From the NCBI GenBank assembly GCA_039707655.1, contig CM077665.1, forward strand, positions 314,402,486 through 314,466,485: a DNA stretch of 64,000 nt. Reading direction: 5' to 3'. Below the pieces are notes generated by a model. The model saw only the letters and a list, made by a program, of their open reading frames with translations. It ran no database searches and was not told the origin of the DNA. Made by a program: the position numbers and the translations under genes. Every line of letters starts with the position of its first letter. Position 1 is the stretch's first letter. Of this stretch, positions 10,220 through 24,700 are shown one piece after another. This DNA is from Elymus sibiricus (taxonomy: Eukaryota; Streptophyta; Magnoliopsida; Poales; Poaceae).

Positions 10220-13200
10220 ATCTCCCCCATTTTGGTAATTGATGACAACCACCTTCAAGAGAGTTTATATAAGGAAATAAGCACAACCAAGCACACACAT
10301 GCAAAGTAATAATGCATGGGTATGAGATGCAAATGCTTAAGCAATCAAAAGCAAAACTCTCTAAACTTTCCAACCTAAACTCTCTAAACTTCTCCCCCAT
10401 TGGCATCGATTACCAAAATGGATGAAAAGCTTAGAAATCCAATATAATAGGTGTTCCTCCAAAAAGTGTGTATTTCTCAGAATATGAGTGCAATGAAATA
10501 CACATATACAATGATAAGTAGTTGGAGGAAAACAAACTATATTGACTATCCAAAGATAGCAAAAGGATCGTATGGCACAAAGACATACAAAAGAGTGAGA
10601 CAAGCAATCAGAAGATACCAATTGGAACAAACAATCACATGATCCTATGACTCACATGAATAAAAGATATTATGATATGGGAAAAAGAGTGTTTTAAAGA
10701 AACTAGAGAAGCTCCCCATGATTTGTGCACTTAAGAATTTTTGTATTTGGATACAAGAGCACAAAATAGGGTCATCACACCCCCAAAATCAATAGAAACA
10801 CACAATAAGTGCAAGCACGTAGATAAGACAATAAGAATATCACTTGCACCAAACATATGGTTGAGCAACATGTAAAAGAGGCAACTTAAGAATACGCTCA
10901 CCCAAAATGATGTGTGTGAGTCATGGCAAAGCACTTTAGAAGACTATTATAAGGATGAGCATTAAGCTATAGTCTTGATGAAATGAGACACAAAGTGCAA
11001 GACATATCCTTCCCACACACAGAAAGCACTTTAGAAAATGGGTTCACAAACTAACTAATAAGAAAATTAAAAACCAAAGCTTGTGACAACCCATGGTGAA
11101 GATAGGAAATAATAGCCTTATCAAGAGGAGGGATACCAAACGAAGTGGAAAAACCCTCGTCAAGACAAGCATGAGGAAAAATAATCTTCACCACCAAAGA
11201 GTGCATCAAGATGCATGGATATAAGATCCACACTCAAGACAAATTCATTCACGAAACCACCAAGGAATTAAAAAAGGGAATGCAACGGTGGACGTGAAGG
11301 AAAAGAGGATATCAACTAGAGATGTAACTTCTCTCATGTGTATAAGATTCTAGGTAGAAGACAATCATGATGATATATATCCACAAAGAAGTATGTACAC
11401 ATGAAGTAGTTACAATAAGAAAGAGCAAGATATCCAAACGGAAGTCATAAATATACCAATAAGAACTTTGCTTGAAAGCATAGCACATGGCTTAATATTG
11501 TCTTATTGTATATAACTAGACTCCACCACACGAACATCAAAGACATCACAACTAGCAGCAAGAGATCATTGTTGGGATGCTTTGAGTAAGGAAACAAGTA
11601 CCACAAGAAAGAATCAAGATATTCATGCCATGATGCAACCTACAAGAAGTTGAATGCAAGAAATGTATGCATGAAGTAGATACTTGTTACCGAGATAGCA
11701 TTGGATTGATGTAGTAGATAATGGTTCATCGATCATCCTAGCTTGGCTCCAATAAGCACATGGTGTCAACACCTTCCTTGTAAGTGAGCCGAGCATCCAA
11801 TGCATCTCCAATTGTTCCTAGAACAACAACACAAACAAAATGGTACCCAAACTCATTGGGACCAAAGAGTTAGTAGACCAACAATACATAGGACAAACTC
11901 CACATAACTATGTGCATATAGATATGAACTTGAATTTCATGCACACTTTAGCCAATTTGTGACATAGTTGAGTTTCCCCTATATATTGGGTCGAAGAAAG
12001 AAGGCATGCCAAAGAAAGTACATAGTAAATATGCATGCTCAAGACTTTCAAGAACCAAATCAACACATAGTTGATAAGATACCAAAAGAAAAGATACCAA
12101 GTGAAAATAAGATACCAAACAAAGAAATTATCACTTGAAGGATACCAATAAAAAGATACATCAAGGAATGACATATCCATTGACACATGCCAAATAACAG
12201 GAAACAAGATACCAATCGAAAGAAAACAAACAAGAGGTATCAAGTTCCCAAAAGAGAGCTAGGTTCCAAACAAACCAAACCCTCGGCAAATTTTCATGAT
12301 GGCACAAAGCACTAAAAAGAAAAGGATTGACTTCCACCAACACACACTTGATAAGGATCAAAACGTTTTATGATAAATGCATAAAGAGAGTGTTCTAAAG
12401 AAAATAGAATAGCTCCCCCAACAGATGTGATTTATATAGAATTTGCATTTGAATACAAGATGCACAAGATGGGATCATCACTTTCACTATATCAATAGAA
12501 ACACTAGACATGTTCAAAAAGATCCACAAGAGGCAAGGAAGACAAACGGATAAACAAAATCCAATGTAAAGATGAGAAGAAATTTCTACCACATAAAAGG
12601 ATACCAATTGTCAAAGGACAAGAAGTAATTCGAAATAATTCCTATTGGTAGATTGCAAAGATATCCAACATCATATTCACACCTAAATCATAAGCAAATG
12701 ACACTTGTAGAGCTAACATGCCACCTAGGAACAAGATAATTTACAATATCAATTGTAAGTGGCAATACCTCAAATGTACACATTTTCTAGGCTTGTAATA
12801 TGCACATAGCATATTACCCCCCCCCCCCATAATGTGATAACCCAAAATGATTAACAAGTGGTAAATGAAATCCAACCAGAGATAATTAATGGACTGTTTA
12901 GAATTTGAATTTCTCATGAGAAGACATACCACATAGAAGCTAGATAATCTTGTAATATCAATACTAAGTGGTATTACTCATGTACACACATTTTTAGGAT
13001 TGTGAAGTGCACAAAGCACATCACTCCCCCAAAATGGGATAATCCATTAATCTCTCAAAAGAGCCAACTAAGATAAGACAAGATGCAAAAAGGCTCTATA
13101 CAAGACTCACACATACATGATGTGCAACCCATCATACATACTTGATTACTCAAGATAAACAAATAGGAAGCACAACATATAAAAAAACATGCAACGTACA

Positions 13201-13397
13201 AAACCACAACATGAAAAGGGGCAAGTAACTATCAATGTAAACAATTTAAGTACAAGTTACCGTAAGGAGGCACATTGGATATAAGATAGAAACTCGATAA
13301 TCCAAATGACTTGGCTTGAGATAATATGAATGATGAAGATCCCTTAATTCTTCATGATGTAGCAAAGTCACCAATGCCCTCCAACAACACCTATTGA
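10220..13397 (-). other. Repetitive 3' internal region of E with multiple purine tracts
   Basis: No coding region is visible in these 3.2 kb. On the minus strand G-rich tracts recur at about 10222, 10392, 10708, 10780, 12414, 12827 (12 consecutive G) and 13024. Blocks of sequence are duplicated: about 10670-10820 resembles 12360-12500, and about 12720-12850 resembles 12940-13050. This fits the multiple-polypurine-tract zone between the coding region and 3' LTR of Sireviruses. Confidence 0.6.
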
Positions 13398-15806
13398 TCA
13401 AGTTTGAGCTTGTTGGTCCCCAACCAAGTTGGGTCCTAATAGGTTAGTCACAATAGGCTTGGCTACCCAAATGGTTCTTTTCTTGACACCACTTTGAGTA
13501 CCAACAAACTTGGCAAACACATTGCCAACCTTATCCTTCCCAAGAGAATAGATATCATCAATAATAATTGGGTTAGGTAAGTTACCATTCGTGCATGAAG
13601 AAGCAAAGTGACCCTTCTCACGACATAAGTAGCAACATTTACCCTTTACTTTCTTATCAATTGATTTCTCAACTTGAGGAGCATTGACTTGGGTCTTCTT
13701 GGCAATATGCTTTGCTTCAACTTGCGGTTGAGCATGAGATAGTGACCGCTTCTCTTTTTGTTTGTCACTATGGGGCTTCTTCTTCAAAGGGCAAGATCTA
13801 ACATGGTGCCCTTCTATTTTGCACTTGAAGCAAACAATTTTGGCCGAGTTCTTGACTTGTTCTTGGCCCTTCTTCTTGTTGTTCTTGGACTCCTTCTTAT
13901 TGGAGTTGAATCCAAGTCCACCTTTGTCATTTGGGGATTTTTGCACACTCAAGATATTGTTGAGTGTGGACTTCCCTTCATGACTCTTTTCCAAGTCTTT
14001 CTTCAAAGAAGTGACTTGGGCCTTGAGCTCATTGATTTCCTCTACATGGTTAGTATGAACACAAGTACTAGAGGAAGTATAAGCTTCATCGTTAGAGCAA
14101 CAAGGCAAGGAAAGTAATTCATCACAGGATGTAGCAACGTTATGAGTAGATGAACTACGAGGACTAGCACATGGCAATAAAGCATTTCTACTAGATGTAG
14201 TGCTAATGTCCACATGAGGCTCACTAGATGTTACCTTAGTAGTACTAGCCTCATGAGCTACTTTTAGGACATTATGGGATACTAGAAGATCACCATGAGA
14301 GCTCGAGAGCTTTTCATGACTTTCTTTCAATTTCCCATAATTGCTAGATAGCAACTAAAGTTGAGCCCTTAGCTCAACATTCTCCTTCAAAATGGATGCT
14401 TCACAAGGAATAGAGTTAGTAGCATAAGCATCATCATTAACAACAAGAGGAGAAGGCAACTTGGCAATCTCTTTAGCATATGAAGCTTCAAGTTGAGCAT
14501 GAGACTCGGTGAGTTCAATGAGCGAACTCTTAATGACCCTTGAGCCATTTTCGAGGTGCTCAAAGTCCTCAAGGAGTTTAGCATGTGCAACTTCAAGCTT
14601 ATCATTTTTAGTTCTAAAATCATTAGCCACCTCGAGAGCTCTATCATGGGATTCCTTTAATCTAGATAATTCTAGAGCAAAGGTCTCCTCAAGAGATTCC
14701 TTGGTGGTTTGTTCATTTTCAAGAGCTTGAGATAGCTCCGCGATCTCATTAGCGTAATCATGCTCATGACCTTCCATTTTATCAATGGTGGCCTCATGCT
14801 CCTCGAGATGAGCTTCCAACTCCTCAATATATTTCTTGCCCTCAATGGCAATAGACATGATTTCCATGAAGCTGGAACGAGCAATTTTATTCTTATGAAG
14901 AGCTTTAAAAACCATTTCTTCCTTAATTTTTAAGGAAGCAATATTCTCACTGTCTTCATCATTATCCTCATCCTCATTATCATCAACAACATCATCATAA
15001 GATATATTGGGATTCAAAGTAGGAGATACCTTTGAAGCCTTAGCCATAAGGCAAAAGTGAGAAATAATAGATGATAATGTAGGATCCCTTGACGCACCAT
15101 TCAAGACCACATCTTGTTCCATGGAGTGTTGGGTTTCCTCTACATTGTTAGCACAACAACTCGAGGAAAGCAATGCATTTTTATCATGACAACAAGACAT
15201 GGCAAGCATATCATCATGAGATTTAGTCAAGAAATTTCTACATGATATGAAAGGACCATCAACACAAGCATGTGAAACATTTAGAGTGCTCGAAGTGTTA
15301 AAGTCCAAAGATGAAGCATTGCAATAAGATAGTGATGAAGTATCATCAACAATAAGCCCACAATCATCATTACAATGATCACCACTACTCACCATATCAT
15401 TACCTTGTGGCAATCCACATGTAGGTGAAGTAGATGAAGTTGAGAAGACAACACGACCGGAGGTGGAGGGAGAACAATCATCCCTAAAAATCTTGGACAT
15501 ACCATATTTATCTTGAAGCTTTGTCCACAACTCATGAGCATCCCAGAACGGCATGAGTTGAAATATAACTACATTGCTCAAAGCATCGAAAAGCACATTA
15601 GAAGCTTGAGCATTGAGATAAGAGTTTTTCTCATCCTCTAAAGATATGTGTTGAGAATCCTTTGGAGGAGAAAAACCCATATCTACAATTCGCTCCAAAT
15701 TTGGGTTCATGACCCTAAAGAGATTAAGCATGCGAATTACCCAAACATCAAAATTTGTGTCATCAAAACTAAGAGTGTCAGAGAATCCTAATCCCCTAGT
15801 AGACAT
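13398..15806 (-). pseudogene. gag: Gag-like protein of element E, one in-frame stop
   Basis: A minus-strand frame starts at ATG 15806 (MSTRGLGFSDTLSF) and ends at 13398, about 800 codons, broken only by a TAG at 14355-14357. The N-terminal part has a Copia gag look (FDDTNFDVWVIRM, then WTKLQDKYG). The middle is acidic and Ser-rich, then a long Glu/Leu-rich coiled coil spans about residues 290-520. The C-terminal part carries two CCHC zinc knuckles, CFKCKIEGHHVRSC and CYLCREKGHFASSC, which bind nucleic acid in retroelement capsids. No protease, integrase or polymerase follows. The start lies about 40 bases from the primer site, as expected for gag. The protein would form particles packaging element RNA, with enzymes supplied by a partner element. 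Confidence 0.75.
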
Positions 15807-15847
15807 CCTTACTCTCTAGGTGGTTAAACCTAATAATGAGAGACCTA

Positions 15848-15859
15848 GCTCTGCTACCA
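15848..15859 (-). promoter_or_regulatory. Primer binding site of E (initiator Met tRNA)
   Basis: On the minus strand TGGTAGCAGAGC lies two bases after the LTR end. It differs by one base from TGGTATCAGAGC, the complement of the plant initiator methionine tRNA 3' end. Confidence 0.8.
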
Positions 15860-15861
15860 AT

Positions 15862-17712
15862 TGAAAGGACGTGGATGTCGCCTAGAGGGGGGGGGTGAAT
15901 AGGCGCTTTAATATAATTACGGTTTAGGCTTGAACAAATGCGGAATAAAACTAACGTTTAATATGTCAAGCACAAAACCTAAAACAACTAGGCTCACCTA
16001 TGTGCACCAACAACTTATGCTACACAAGATAAACAACTAAGTGATAGCAAGATATATAGCATGAAACAATATGGCTATCACAAAGTAAAGTGCATAAGTA
16101 AAGGGCTCGTGTAAGAGATAACCGAGGCACGCAGAGACGACGATGTATCCCGAAGTTCACACCCTTGCGGATGCTAATCTCCGTTCGGAGCGGTGTGGAG
16201 GCACAATGCTCCCCAAGATGCCACTAAGGCCACCGTAATCTCCTCACGCCCTCGCACAATGCAAGATGCCATGATTCCACTAAGGGACCCTTGAGGGCGG
16301 TCACCGAACCCGTACAAATGGCAACCCTTGGGGGCGGTCACAGGTACCCGTACACTTTGGCAACCCTTGGGGGTGGTCACCGGTACCCGTACAAATTGCT
16401 CGGGGCAATCTCCACAACCTAATTGGAGACCCCGACGCTTGCCCGGAGCTTTACACCACAATGATTGAGCTCCGAGGCACCACCAACCTTCTAGGGCGCC
16501 AAGGCACCCAAGAGGAACAAGCTCTTGGGTGCACAAACACCCAAGAGTAATAAGCTTCTCAAACTTCACTTCCACGTATCACCGTGGAGAACTCAAACCT
16601 ATGCACCAAATGCAATGGCAAGGGCACACAGAGTGCCCAAGTCCTTCTCTCCCAAATCCCACCAAAGCAACTAATGCTAGGGAGGAAAATGAGAGGAAGA
16701 ACAAAGCATAACACGAAGAACTCCAAGATATAGATCTAAGGGGTTCCCCTCACATAGAGGAGAAATTGATTGGTGGAAATGTGGATCTCGATCTCCTCTC
16801 CCTTTTCCCTCAAGAACTAGCAAGAATCATTGGAGGGATTGATAGATAGCAAGCTCAAAGAAGGTCAACAATGGGGGGCAAAAACGAGCTCAAGAGTTGA
16901 GGAACCATTGGGGAAGAAGCCCCCCTTAAATAGGTCCCCATGAATCTGCCCGTTATCTGCAGAATAACATAGGAGCGGTACAACCGCTATGAGCACCGGT
17001 ACAACCGGTAAAAAGCAATAAGCGGTACAACTGGCCCACAACCGCCCAAGAACCGCACCATAATAGAAACTAGTCAAGTGGTAGAGCGGTACATGGCCGG
17101 TACAACCTTCGGACCAATTCTGGAGCGGTACAACCGCTCCAAACGCCGGTTGTACCGGTCAACCGGTACAACCTCTCTATGGGGCGGTACAACCTCTCTA
17201 TGTAAAACAGGTAAGACTAAAACATCATAACTTTCGCATACGAGCTCCGATTTGAGCAAACTCAAGCTTGCTGGATAAAGGACAACAAGAGCTATCCAAC
17301 AATGACTAGTTAAATTAAGAACAAGAAATGGATAATAAATGCCACTAGGATAAGGAAGATGACCTTCCCAATAAATATCCGGCAAAATCTCCAACACCGA
17401 AAACACAATATGATGCATACGAAATCTGTTTTCGATGAGCTTGAACTTATCACGATGAAGACCATGAGCTCAAAAACTCACATAGAGAAAAACCAAATAA
17501 GGACCAAGAAATATGATGATGCAAGGATGCAAATGGTTTGAGCTCTCAACGAACGATACGATCAAGCTACTCACTTGAGAGCCCCTCTTGATAGTACGAC
17601 AATCGATCCTATAACTCTGTCTCCCAACTACCACCATGAGACCGGTAAAATAGAAAACCTGTCAAGGGCAAACCTATACCTTGCACATAGTCCACTTGAG
17701 CTAGATGATGAT
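15862..17712 (-). repeat. 5' LTR of E, first part
   Basis: Matches 7773 to about 9560 of the other LTR. It is interrupted at 17712 by element F (target ATGAT at 17708-17712). It carries 43 bases at about 16404-16446 absent from the 3' LTR. Confidence 0.85.
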
Positions 17713-20700
17713 TGTCGGGACCCCGATCCTAAGCCATATGAATCCAGCCTGTAACATGTCACACCACTTTGCGGCCTCACGCACGGTAACCCACGGCTGC
17801 CACCTTACCTTGGTCGGGACCGTTTGCGCCTTTTGGCTCACGGATATGAACATGTCGCTTGCATTCACACGTCAAAGAACCCGGGTCGACATGACTAGTT
17901 ATAGACCCAAGTGGCTCAACCATACAGGGACAGGCATATGTAACCCAACAACGCAGGTGTCGGTCATCAGCGTGTGTAAACGAGTCATAGCAAGCTAAAG
18001 GGACTCCATTACGCCGTGGGACATAAATGTCATCAACTGTGCATAGACGAGTCATAGCAGGCTACATGGACTCCATTACAATGCGAGACATTTCCCCGAA
18101 GGGACAGACACAGCAGCAGGAAGGATACACGCCGGTCAATCAATGTGTCTGGAGAAGTAGCAAGCTACCAAGGCTCGGTGGAAGCACAAAGAGGCATTTC
18201 CCCGTAAAGTAGGCTACTAAGGGTATACAGCTAGGTGTCGAATCCCACACATACCAATGCATTTCAATCATACACGCACTATGCACGATATGCATACATA
18301 CAACATGGCATCACAACAAAACTCTACAACATAACATTTATTTAGGAGGCTCCGAAGAGCCAACATAGTATAATGTTACAAGCAGGAGGGGTCACATGAC
18401 CCCACATTTAGAGCATACAAACAACAAGCGGAAGTTACATGTCTGGGTACAGACATCTAATAAAAGCGGCTGGAAGAGCCTGAAAAGCTACAACGACCCT
18501 ACCAAAGGAGCCAGACCTCTGTCTGGGATTCCCAAGCTAATCCGGTCAACATCGAACTTCGCGTAGTAAGAATCACTAATGAGATCGAGGTCTCATCTGC
18601 AAAAACATAAATAAGCAAACGTGAGTACAAAGATACTCAGCAAGACTTACATCAGAACTATCTACACATGCATCATGGTCAACAAAGGGGGTTGTGGAGT
18701 TTATTGCAGCAAGCCATCTTTGACTCTTGGCTAACCTGTACTACGCCTATGAGTACTTTCTTTGAGGTGGCGTATCACACATGAGTCCACATATTCACCA
18801 CATCAATACACCACTATGGATCCTCTCTCGTCTTCCTACGAGAAGCCATCCATAGCACTCACACTTATCTGGAGCATTTTAGAGTATCCATTTAAAGTTA
18901 TCTATGAACAATGCAAGTCTCCAAGTAGTCCATATCCGCGGACGCAGCTATTCGAATAGATAGATTACCCTGCAGGGGTGTACTTCGTCACACATGCTCC
19001 CGCCACTTATCGCCATGTGCACGTTAAAAGGCACCTCAGCAACCTTCAAGCGGAAGCCAGGCGAGGGAGTTGGCCACGGACGTTAACTTACAACGACTCA
19101 CGTCCAAGGCAGTCGCCTATCTGAGTTGGAACCCATAATGGAAGTCCGGCCGAGGTTTCCAACATAGCCTCAAACGTTGTGTGCAGGGCCCCAAGCCGGT
19201 CCCGATTGGGCCGTTCATCCACTTCGAAGGCCCGCCCGCACCTATCAATGTTTCAAACTACTGCGACTCCTGGACTGAGAACAGAGTATTATAATAGGCC
19301 GAGAGGGGTCGAGTTACCGGAACCCAATGTGCGGTAGTAGCTAGTCTTGGAACACAAACACGGAACTCAGTTCCTATGAGCGGTCTAAATGAGACAACCC
19401 ACCATGTACTCCTACATTGGCCTCTCATCGCTACCTTTACCAAAACAGGTTCAACACTTAACCCTCATCATCAGGACACAATCATTTCACTCCGGTTCAT
19501 CACCCAGATGAATCAGACCTGACACAACTCTAAGCATAGCCAGCATAACAAGGTTATAGCACAACATGGCTCAAGCATCTACCATGTATGCTAGGTTGCT
19601 TGGTTCAGCTATTTACTGTGACAATGACAGGTCATGCAAAGGAGTGGGTTCATCTACCGCAACACAAGTAGCAGTTGAATCGCATTGTCCTAATGCATTG
19701 AAATGAGAGCAAGAGCGAGAGAGTGGGATTGTATCGAATATGCTCAAGGGGGGAGTTGCTTGCCTGACACTTCTGAAGATAACAATGAGTCTTCATCAGT
19801 GGCATCGATCTCAACGTCAGAGTAACGTCTATCGAGAGAGAACAATACTGGCAAACAAGGAAATGAACACATTCAATGCAATGCAACAAACATGATGTAT
19901 GATATGGCATGTTAAGGTACTGAATTCACCTAGCACCATATTTAGTCATATTAATTGAAGTGGAATTCAAATATATACTACATTCCAACTCCAACACTAC
20001 TTATCAAATTGTCCTAATCATAAAATGTCCTAGTTGGTGATGTTAACTTGTTCAAACATGCATCGTTATGGCATAAACAGATTCATTGGATTTTTCTGAT
20101 CATTTTTCATATATAAATTATTTCAATCTGAGTTACAGATTATTTTCTATGAATTTTAGAAGTTTTAGCTATTTTCTGCAATTTTCTGAATTATTTTTAT
20201 TCCAGAAATTATTTACTACGTCAGCCTGAGGTCATGCTTGCGTCAGCAGTCAACAACGCCGGTCCCAGGTCAAACCTGACGACCGGGGCCCACACGTCAG
20301 TCACACAGGGCTAATCCCCACGCTGACTGGGGTTTGACCCACGGTGGGGCCCTCTATCAGTGGCTCTGGGGCTCAGTTAATGGCATCATTAGCCACTAAT
20401 GACATTGCCACGTCACGGGTCACCGGAGTTGGCCGGCGGCGACCAAGTTCGCGGTGGAAGTTCGCCGGAACTAAGCTATGAGCGGCGGGCGGCGACGCTG
20501 AGGCCTCCAGAGGCATGCCCAAGCTCGCCCGCATCCAGGGGAGCATGCGGCTGGTCACGGGAACGCCGGAGACGTCGGCGGCGAGCTCGTCTGCAACGAC
20601 GCCCGTACGGGGTTGGCCAAAACGGCGTTGCAGCGGGCCTCGAGCCCTGCCGAGGGTGTCTAGGGCATCCTGGAGGGGTCCCGAGCAGCTTGGCGTGCTC

Positions 20701-21747
20701 TAGCGTGAGCGGGGCATGCTAAGGCCGCGGCGGCTTCATCGCCGGCGGAAGAAGCTTCCGGTCATGGCGAAGCTTACGGCTGGGGCGGGGGACGGCATCG
20801 GGGCATGGGGGAATCGAAGCGGAGGCTCACCGCGGGTCTAGCAGAGGCGACGACAGGGTCGGGGGAGCTCTGGACGGAGTGAATCGACCGGCGGCCGTCG
20901 TCGGAGCCGAGGACGAAGACGATGAAGGTGGCGATGCAGTGGTTCCTCCGGCGTCTTGTGGCTCGGGAAGGAGGTCTAGGGCTTCCAGGCGGAGCTGTTG
21001 GACGGCTCAGGGAGGCGGAGCAGCGACGGTGGCCGCGGTGGTGGCGAATGGCGGTGACAGGTGCGTGCGGCTGTGAGGAAGAGAGCAGCAGGGAGAGGGA
21101 GAGAGCAGAGGAGGGGGAATGGATCAGGACGCCCGGGGCCATCGTGCTGGCGCGGTTAGAATGGCCGGGGCTGCCCAGGTGGAAGCAGGAGGTAGCCGGC
21201 GTCGGCCGTGCTCAGCTTCGCCTCTGCCTACTGGCAGAGGTAGAAGACGACCCTTCCCCTTTGGGATGGGCTCTTCTGGCTCAGGTAAGCCCAGGTAAAT
21301 TGCCCTTTCCCTTTATTTGTTCTGTTTTATATTTTCTGACATTTGTTTTGGCTCAGATAAAATACTAAACCAATTTCTCTAAACCTGAGAATTATCATGT
21401 GGTCTTAGTGGATTTTACCAGTGCCACATAAAAAGTTTCAGATTTATTGGACTTATATTTGATTTATATTAATTATAAATCCAATGCAAATAATTGTTTG
21501 GTTAGTTCAAAAGCCCAAAATAAATACTTCTGTGATTCCAAAAATATTGATTTGAATTTTACCTCTTGCCAATATTTTCTTAGAATACCAGGAACATTTT
21601 CTTGGAGTTATTTGAGGCAATTTTTATATTGCTTATTTGACAAAAATTTGCATAGTGAGGCTTGATCACCCCTCATTTCATTTTCAAAGAATTTAAAAAT
21701 GCATGCATGAATGCATTGGCAATCATAATTAAACTAGGGCTGTGACA
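17713..21747 (-). repeat. 3' LTR of F (4035 bp)
   Basis: Begins TGTCGGGACCCCGATCCTAA and ends GGGCTGTGACA on the plus strand. A GC-rich part (about 20220-21290) contains open frames, but they change between the two LTR copies and carry no known motif, so they are not annotated as genes. Confidence 0.85.
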
Positions 21748-21785
21748 ACTCACCCCCACTAAACAAGAATCTCGTCCCGAGATTC
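21748..21785 (-). promoter_or_regulatory. Polypurine tract region of F
   Basis: On the minus strand the sequence reads GGGACGAGATTCTTG, then TTTAGTGGGGGTGAGT directly before the LTR. The 'GACGAGATTC ... GTGGGGG' arrangement is standard for plant chromovirus (Tekay/Del-type) 3' ends. Confidence 0.75.
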
Positions 21786-24700
21786 AGTCGTAGGGTAAGA
21801 GGACAGAGGGGGGGGGGTACTAAACGATCATAATCTTCATGATCCAATTGCCCTCCTCGAAGATGTTGATTCTTGGCATCATCTTGCTTTTGGCTTCCTT
21901 GCTTTCTAGATCTTCATCCAAACATAACGACAAGAGGAAATGGAAAAACTCTACAAGAATCGATCTTATCAAAGACCGAGCAACTCACGATCAACTCACG
22001 GAATGGGACGTAGGAACGTCTCTTGAGCTGAGACACAAAACACACATTGAGGGCTATGGAATGAGGCGGATGACAGAGGTTCAATTGGTAGGCAACAATT
22101 CCACGCTAAAGTAGATGGTGACGAGGTTTCAATGTAGCGAGGAAATAATTGCCATGATTCCATAGCGGGGCACCTTAGGGAGGGTGACTCGTAGAGTTAT
22201 CCCTTAAGTGGCAAAAAGAATTACTTTTGTTACATAGATCATTGGAACTCTTCATACCAGCCTAAGGAAATCACAAACGATCGTTGGAAAGAATTTGAAC
22301 GAATGGCATACTCATCTTGGAAAGGAAACTAAGGTTATAGAACAACTCGACAAACGGAAGGCATATTCCAATTGATACCGAGGATATAACCTAGTGTCTG
22401 AGCGTGCTCTCAAGAATTTGAGCATTTCCATATTCATCTAGGTTTTACCAATATCCATGCCAAGGATCTTGGTCACATCATACTACCATGATGAATAATG
22501 ATGGAGGATGCAGATGCAAATGAAGACAACACTATCTCAGATTTCACCTTAGCTATGCCAAGGGAGAGAAATCTGGATGATCGACCGAGAGACATTTAAC
22601 ACTCCGCTTCTAATGTTCTCCTTGATGTACTAGCATAACCCAATTGTAGGTCATGTTCGCTAACTAGAACATCAAGTAAAAGTCGGACTTCGGGATCACA
22701 AAAGGGTCCATGAGGAACAACTCCTAGAATAAGTCATATGAAATCCTCATGTAGAAGTGGTCAAATTCGCTGAATCAAGATACTACAATGATAGATCCTC
22801 CGACTAGGTGTGTCGGTCAAAACATCAACCTTGCGGAAGCCTACATCATAGATCTTGGGAAAATTTCAACCATCATATCTGCCTGAGATTCAGATCTGGT
22901 TGGTGACAGGCTACTTCAGACTCAGGAGGTCTGAAAGAGAAGGTTTGCGACATAAATCGGCGAGATGGCATTGCAAGATTCTCGGGAAATGAACTACGGA
23001 AGCAAGCTCCAAAACATGAGCTGGATTGCAAGACTCGCGTGGACACACTGTCCAAGAAAATCGTGACCATATGGAGTTCTTACAACAAAACACTACCGAG
23101 CTCTGGTTGGGAACCAACTTCAGGGATATCGAAGTCCTTGCATAAGGCATGCTCTTAAGAAGAACTTCTTTTCCTTGAACAAGACAATCAGTGGCTTGGT
23201 GTGCTAGGGATACATATGGATTGCAGATGACTAGTCTATCAACCCATAGAATACTTCGCACATGCATGATTGGCTTGGGATGATTCCAAAGGAACAAAAT
23301 AACTTATCCGAATTCACGGCAGCAACTTGCACCATGTACACATGAATCAGAGGAAGTCACTTCTTACACCATACATATACCTCGGGTACAAGACCTGAAG
23401 ATAATGCGTACGAAATTTTCCAATAATAGCTTAATGTTCATCATGAGTTATGGAGGAGATAAGGATGTTGTCGATGGGCTCAACAACAATTCATCAAAAT
23501 ATCCATGAAGATGGGATTCCACAACTATGTGAGCAAGATAGTAGCATTGGTCAGACCAAAGGATATAATGGTGTATGCTCGAGTAAACATCCACGGGTAC
23601 AACAACATTACGATAATCGTTGGTTCTGATTTTGATTTGACGATAGCCCATGCCCAATCAGATATTGAACAAGACAATAAATGCAACAATTGGTCATGAG
23701 GATCAATCGGTGAAGATATCATCCTTCTTTAACACACTCGCACAAACACAAGATATCCCTTCGACATGAACTAAGTTAGATCAAGCTTTTATCTTTCAAC
23801 TCTCCAAGTTGTTGTTTAGCTTAACCAACTAGCTCAGGGATATCCAACACAGAATCTTGGAGAAGGGGTGGCTTATAGGAAACCAACTTGATCACGAACT
23901 CAACATAACGGTCAGGGGACAACCTGGTGATACTTCCGAGAAGATATTCGGAAAATCACGGACCACCGATATGTTATCAAGCTCGGGAACAATCTTGCTT
24001 TTCAGGGCAAGATGATATGATCAAAAGAGAGAAGGATTGACACAGTCCTAACTCGTTGATCGAACAGTGCACCATGAAAGATGAACTAGGTGGCACAATC
24101 AATCGTAGAATGATGATTCAATAACCAACACACCAAGAATGAAGTTATTGTCCATTAACTGCCAAGCAATGGAATTGCTAGGAGTATTGATTTCACACAT
24201 CACGGTTCACTTGTCGACGTTCCGGTTACAACCAACACGGAGGCCAAGAAATGTATAATGATGGCGAGAAGTACCACTATATCAAGAATTCATGAGAGGT
24301 GGTGCAATTCTCACGATACTCTTGACATAAAGACGGTAATACTTCAAGGTAGAACAGAGCAAAAGCTGGATTTGCATTTTGATCTGCGGAATACAACTAC
24401 TTTGACTCAATCCTAGATATGAATGAGGTACCGGAGTTTGTTTCTCCTAGTCATTCTGAAATAGAATGGCTTGACAGACCACAAGAATAATAGGCATCGA
24501 TGAACGAATTGACAACTACTCTTGACTATCCACGGATAGGTAACGGTCAGAGGTCAATTGAAAAGGGCAACTCAAGAGCACATGATTTTTCTGAGTTGTG
24601 GATGCATAGGTCAGTATGTCGAACGAGTTCAACAAAATTCTTCCGGATAACCCATGCGAAAGGTAGGATTGGCAGAGTCACAACTATGGAATGGAGAACT

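Noticed and set aside
12827..12838. C12 run as an assembly or sequencing error
   Set aside because: It lies in a zone where G-rich tracts on the minus strand recur, so a genuine purine tract is more likely; length is uncertain.
20399..21368. GC-rich ORFs inside the LTR of F (also 28133-29080)
   Set aside because: The ORFs differ in ends and frames between the two LTR copies and have no domain; they reflect the GC-rich LTR core.
22911..23297. 128-codon minus-strand ORF in F as a gene
   Set aside because: It lies within the degraded pol of F and shows no continuous family match.
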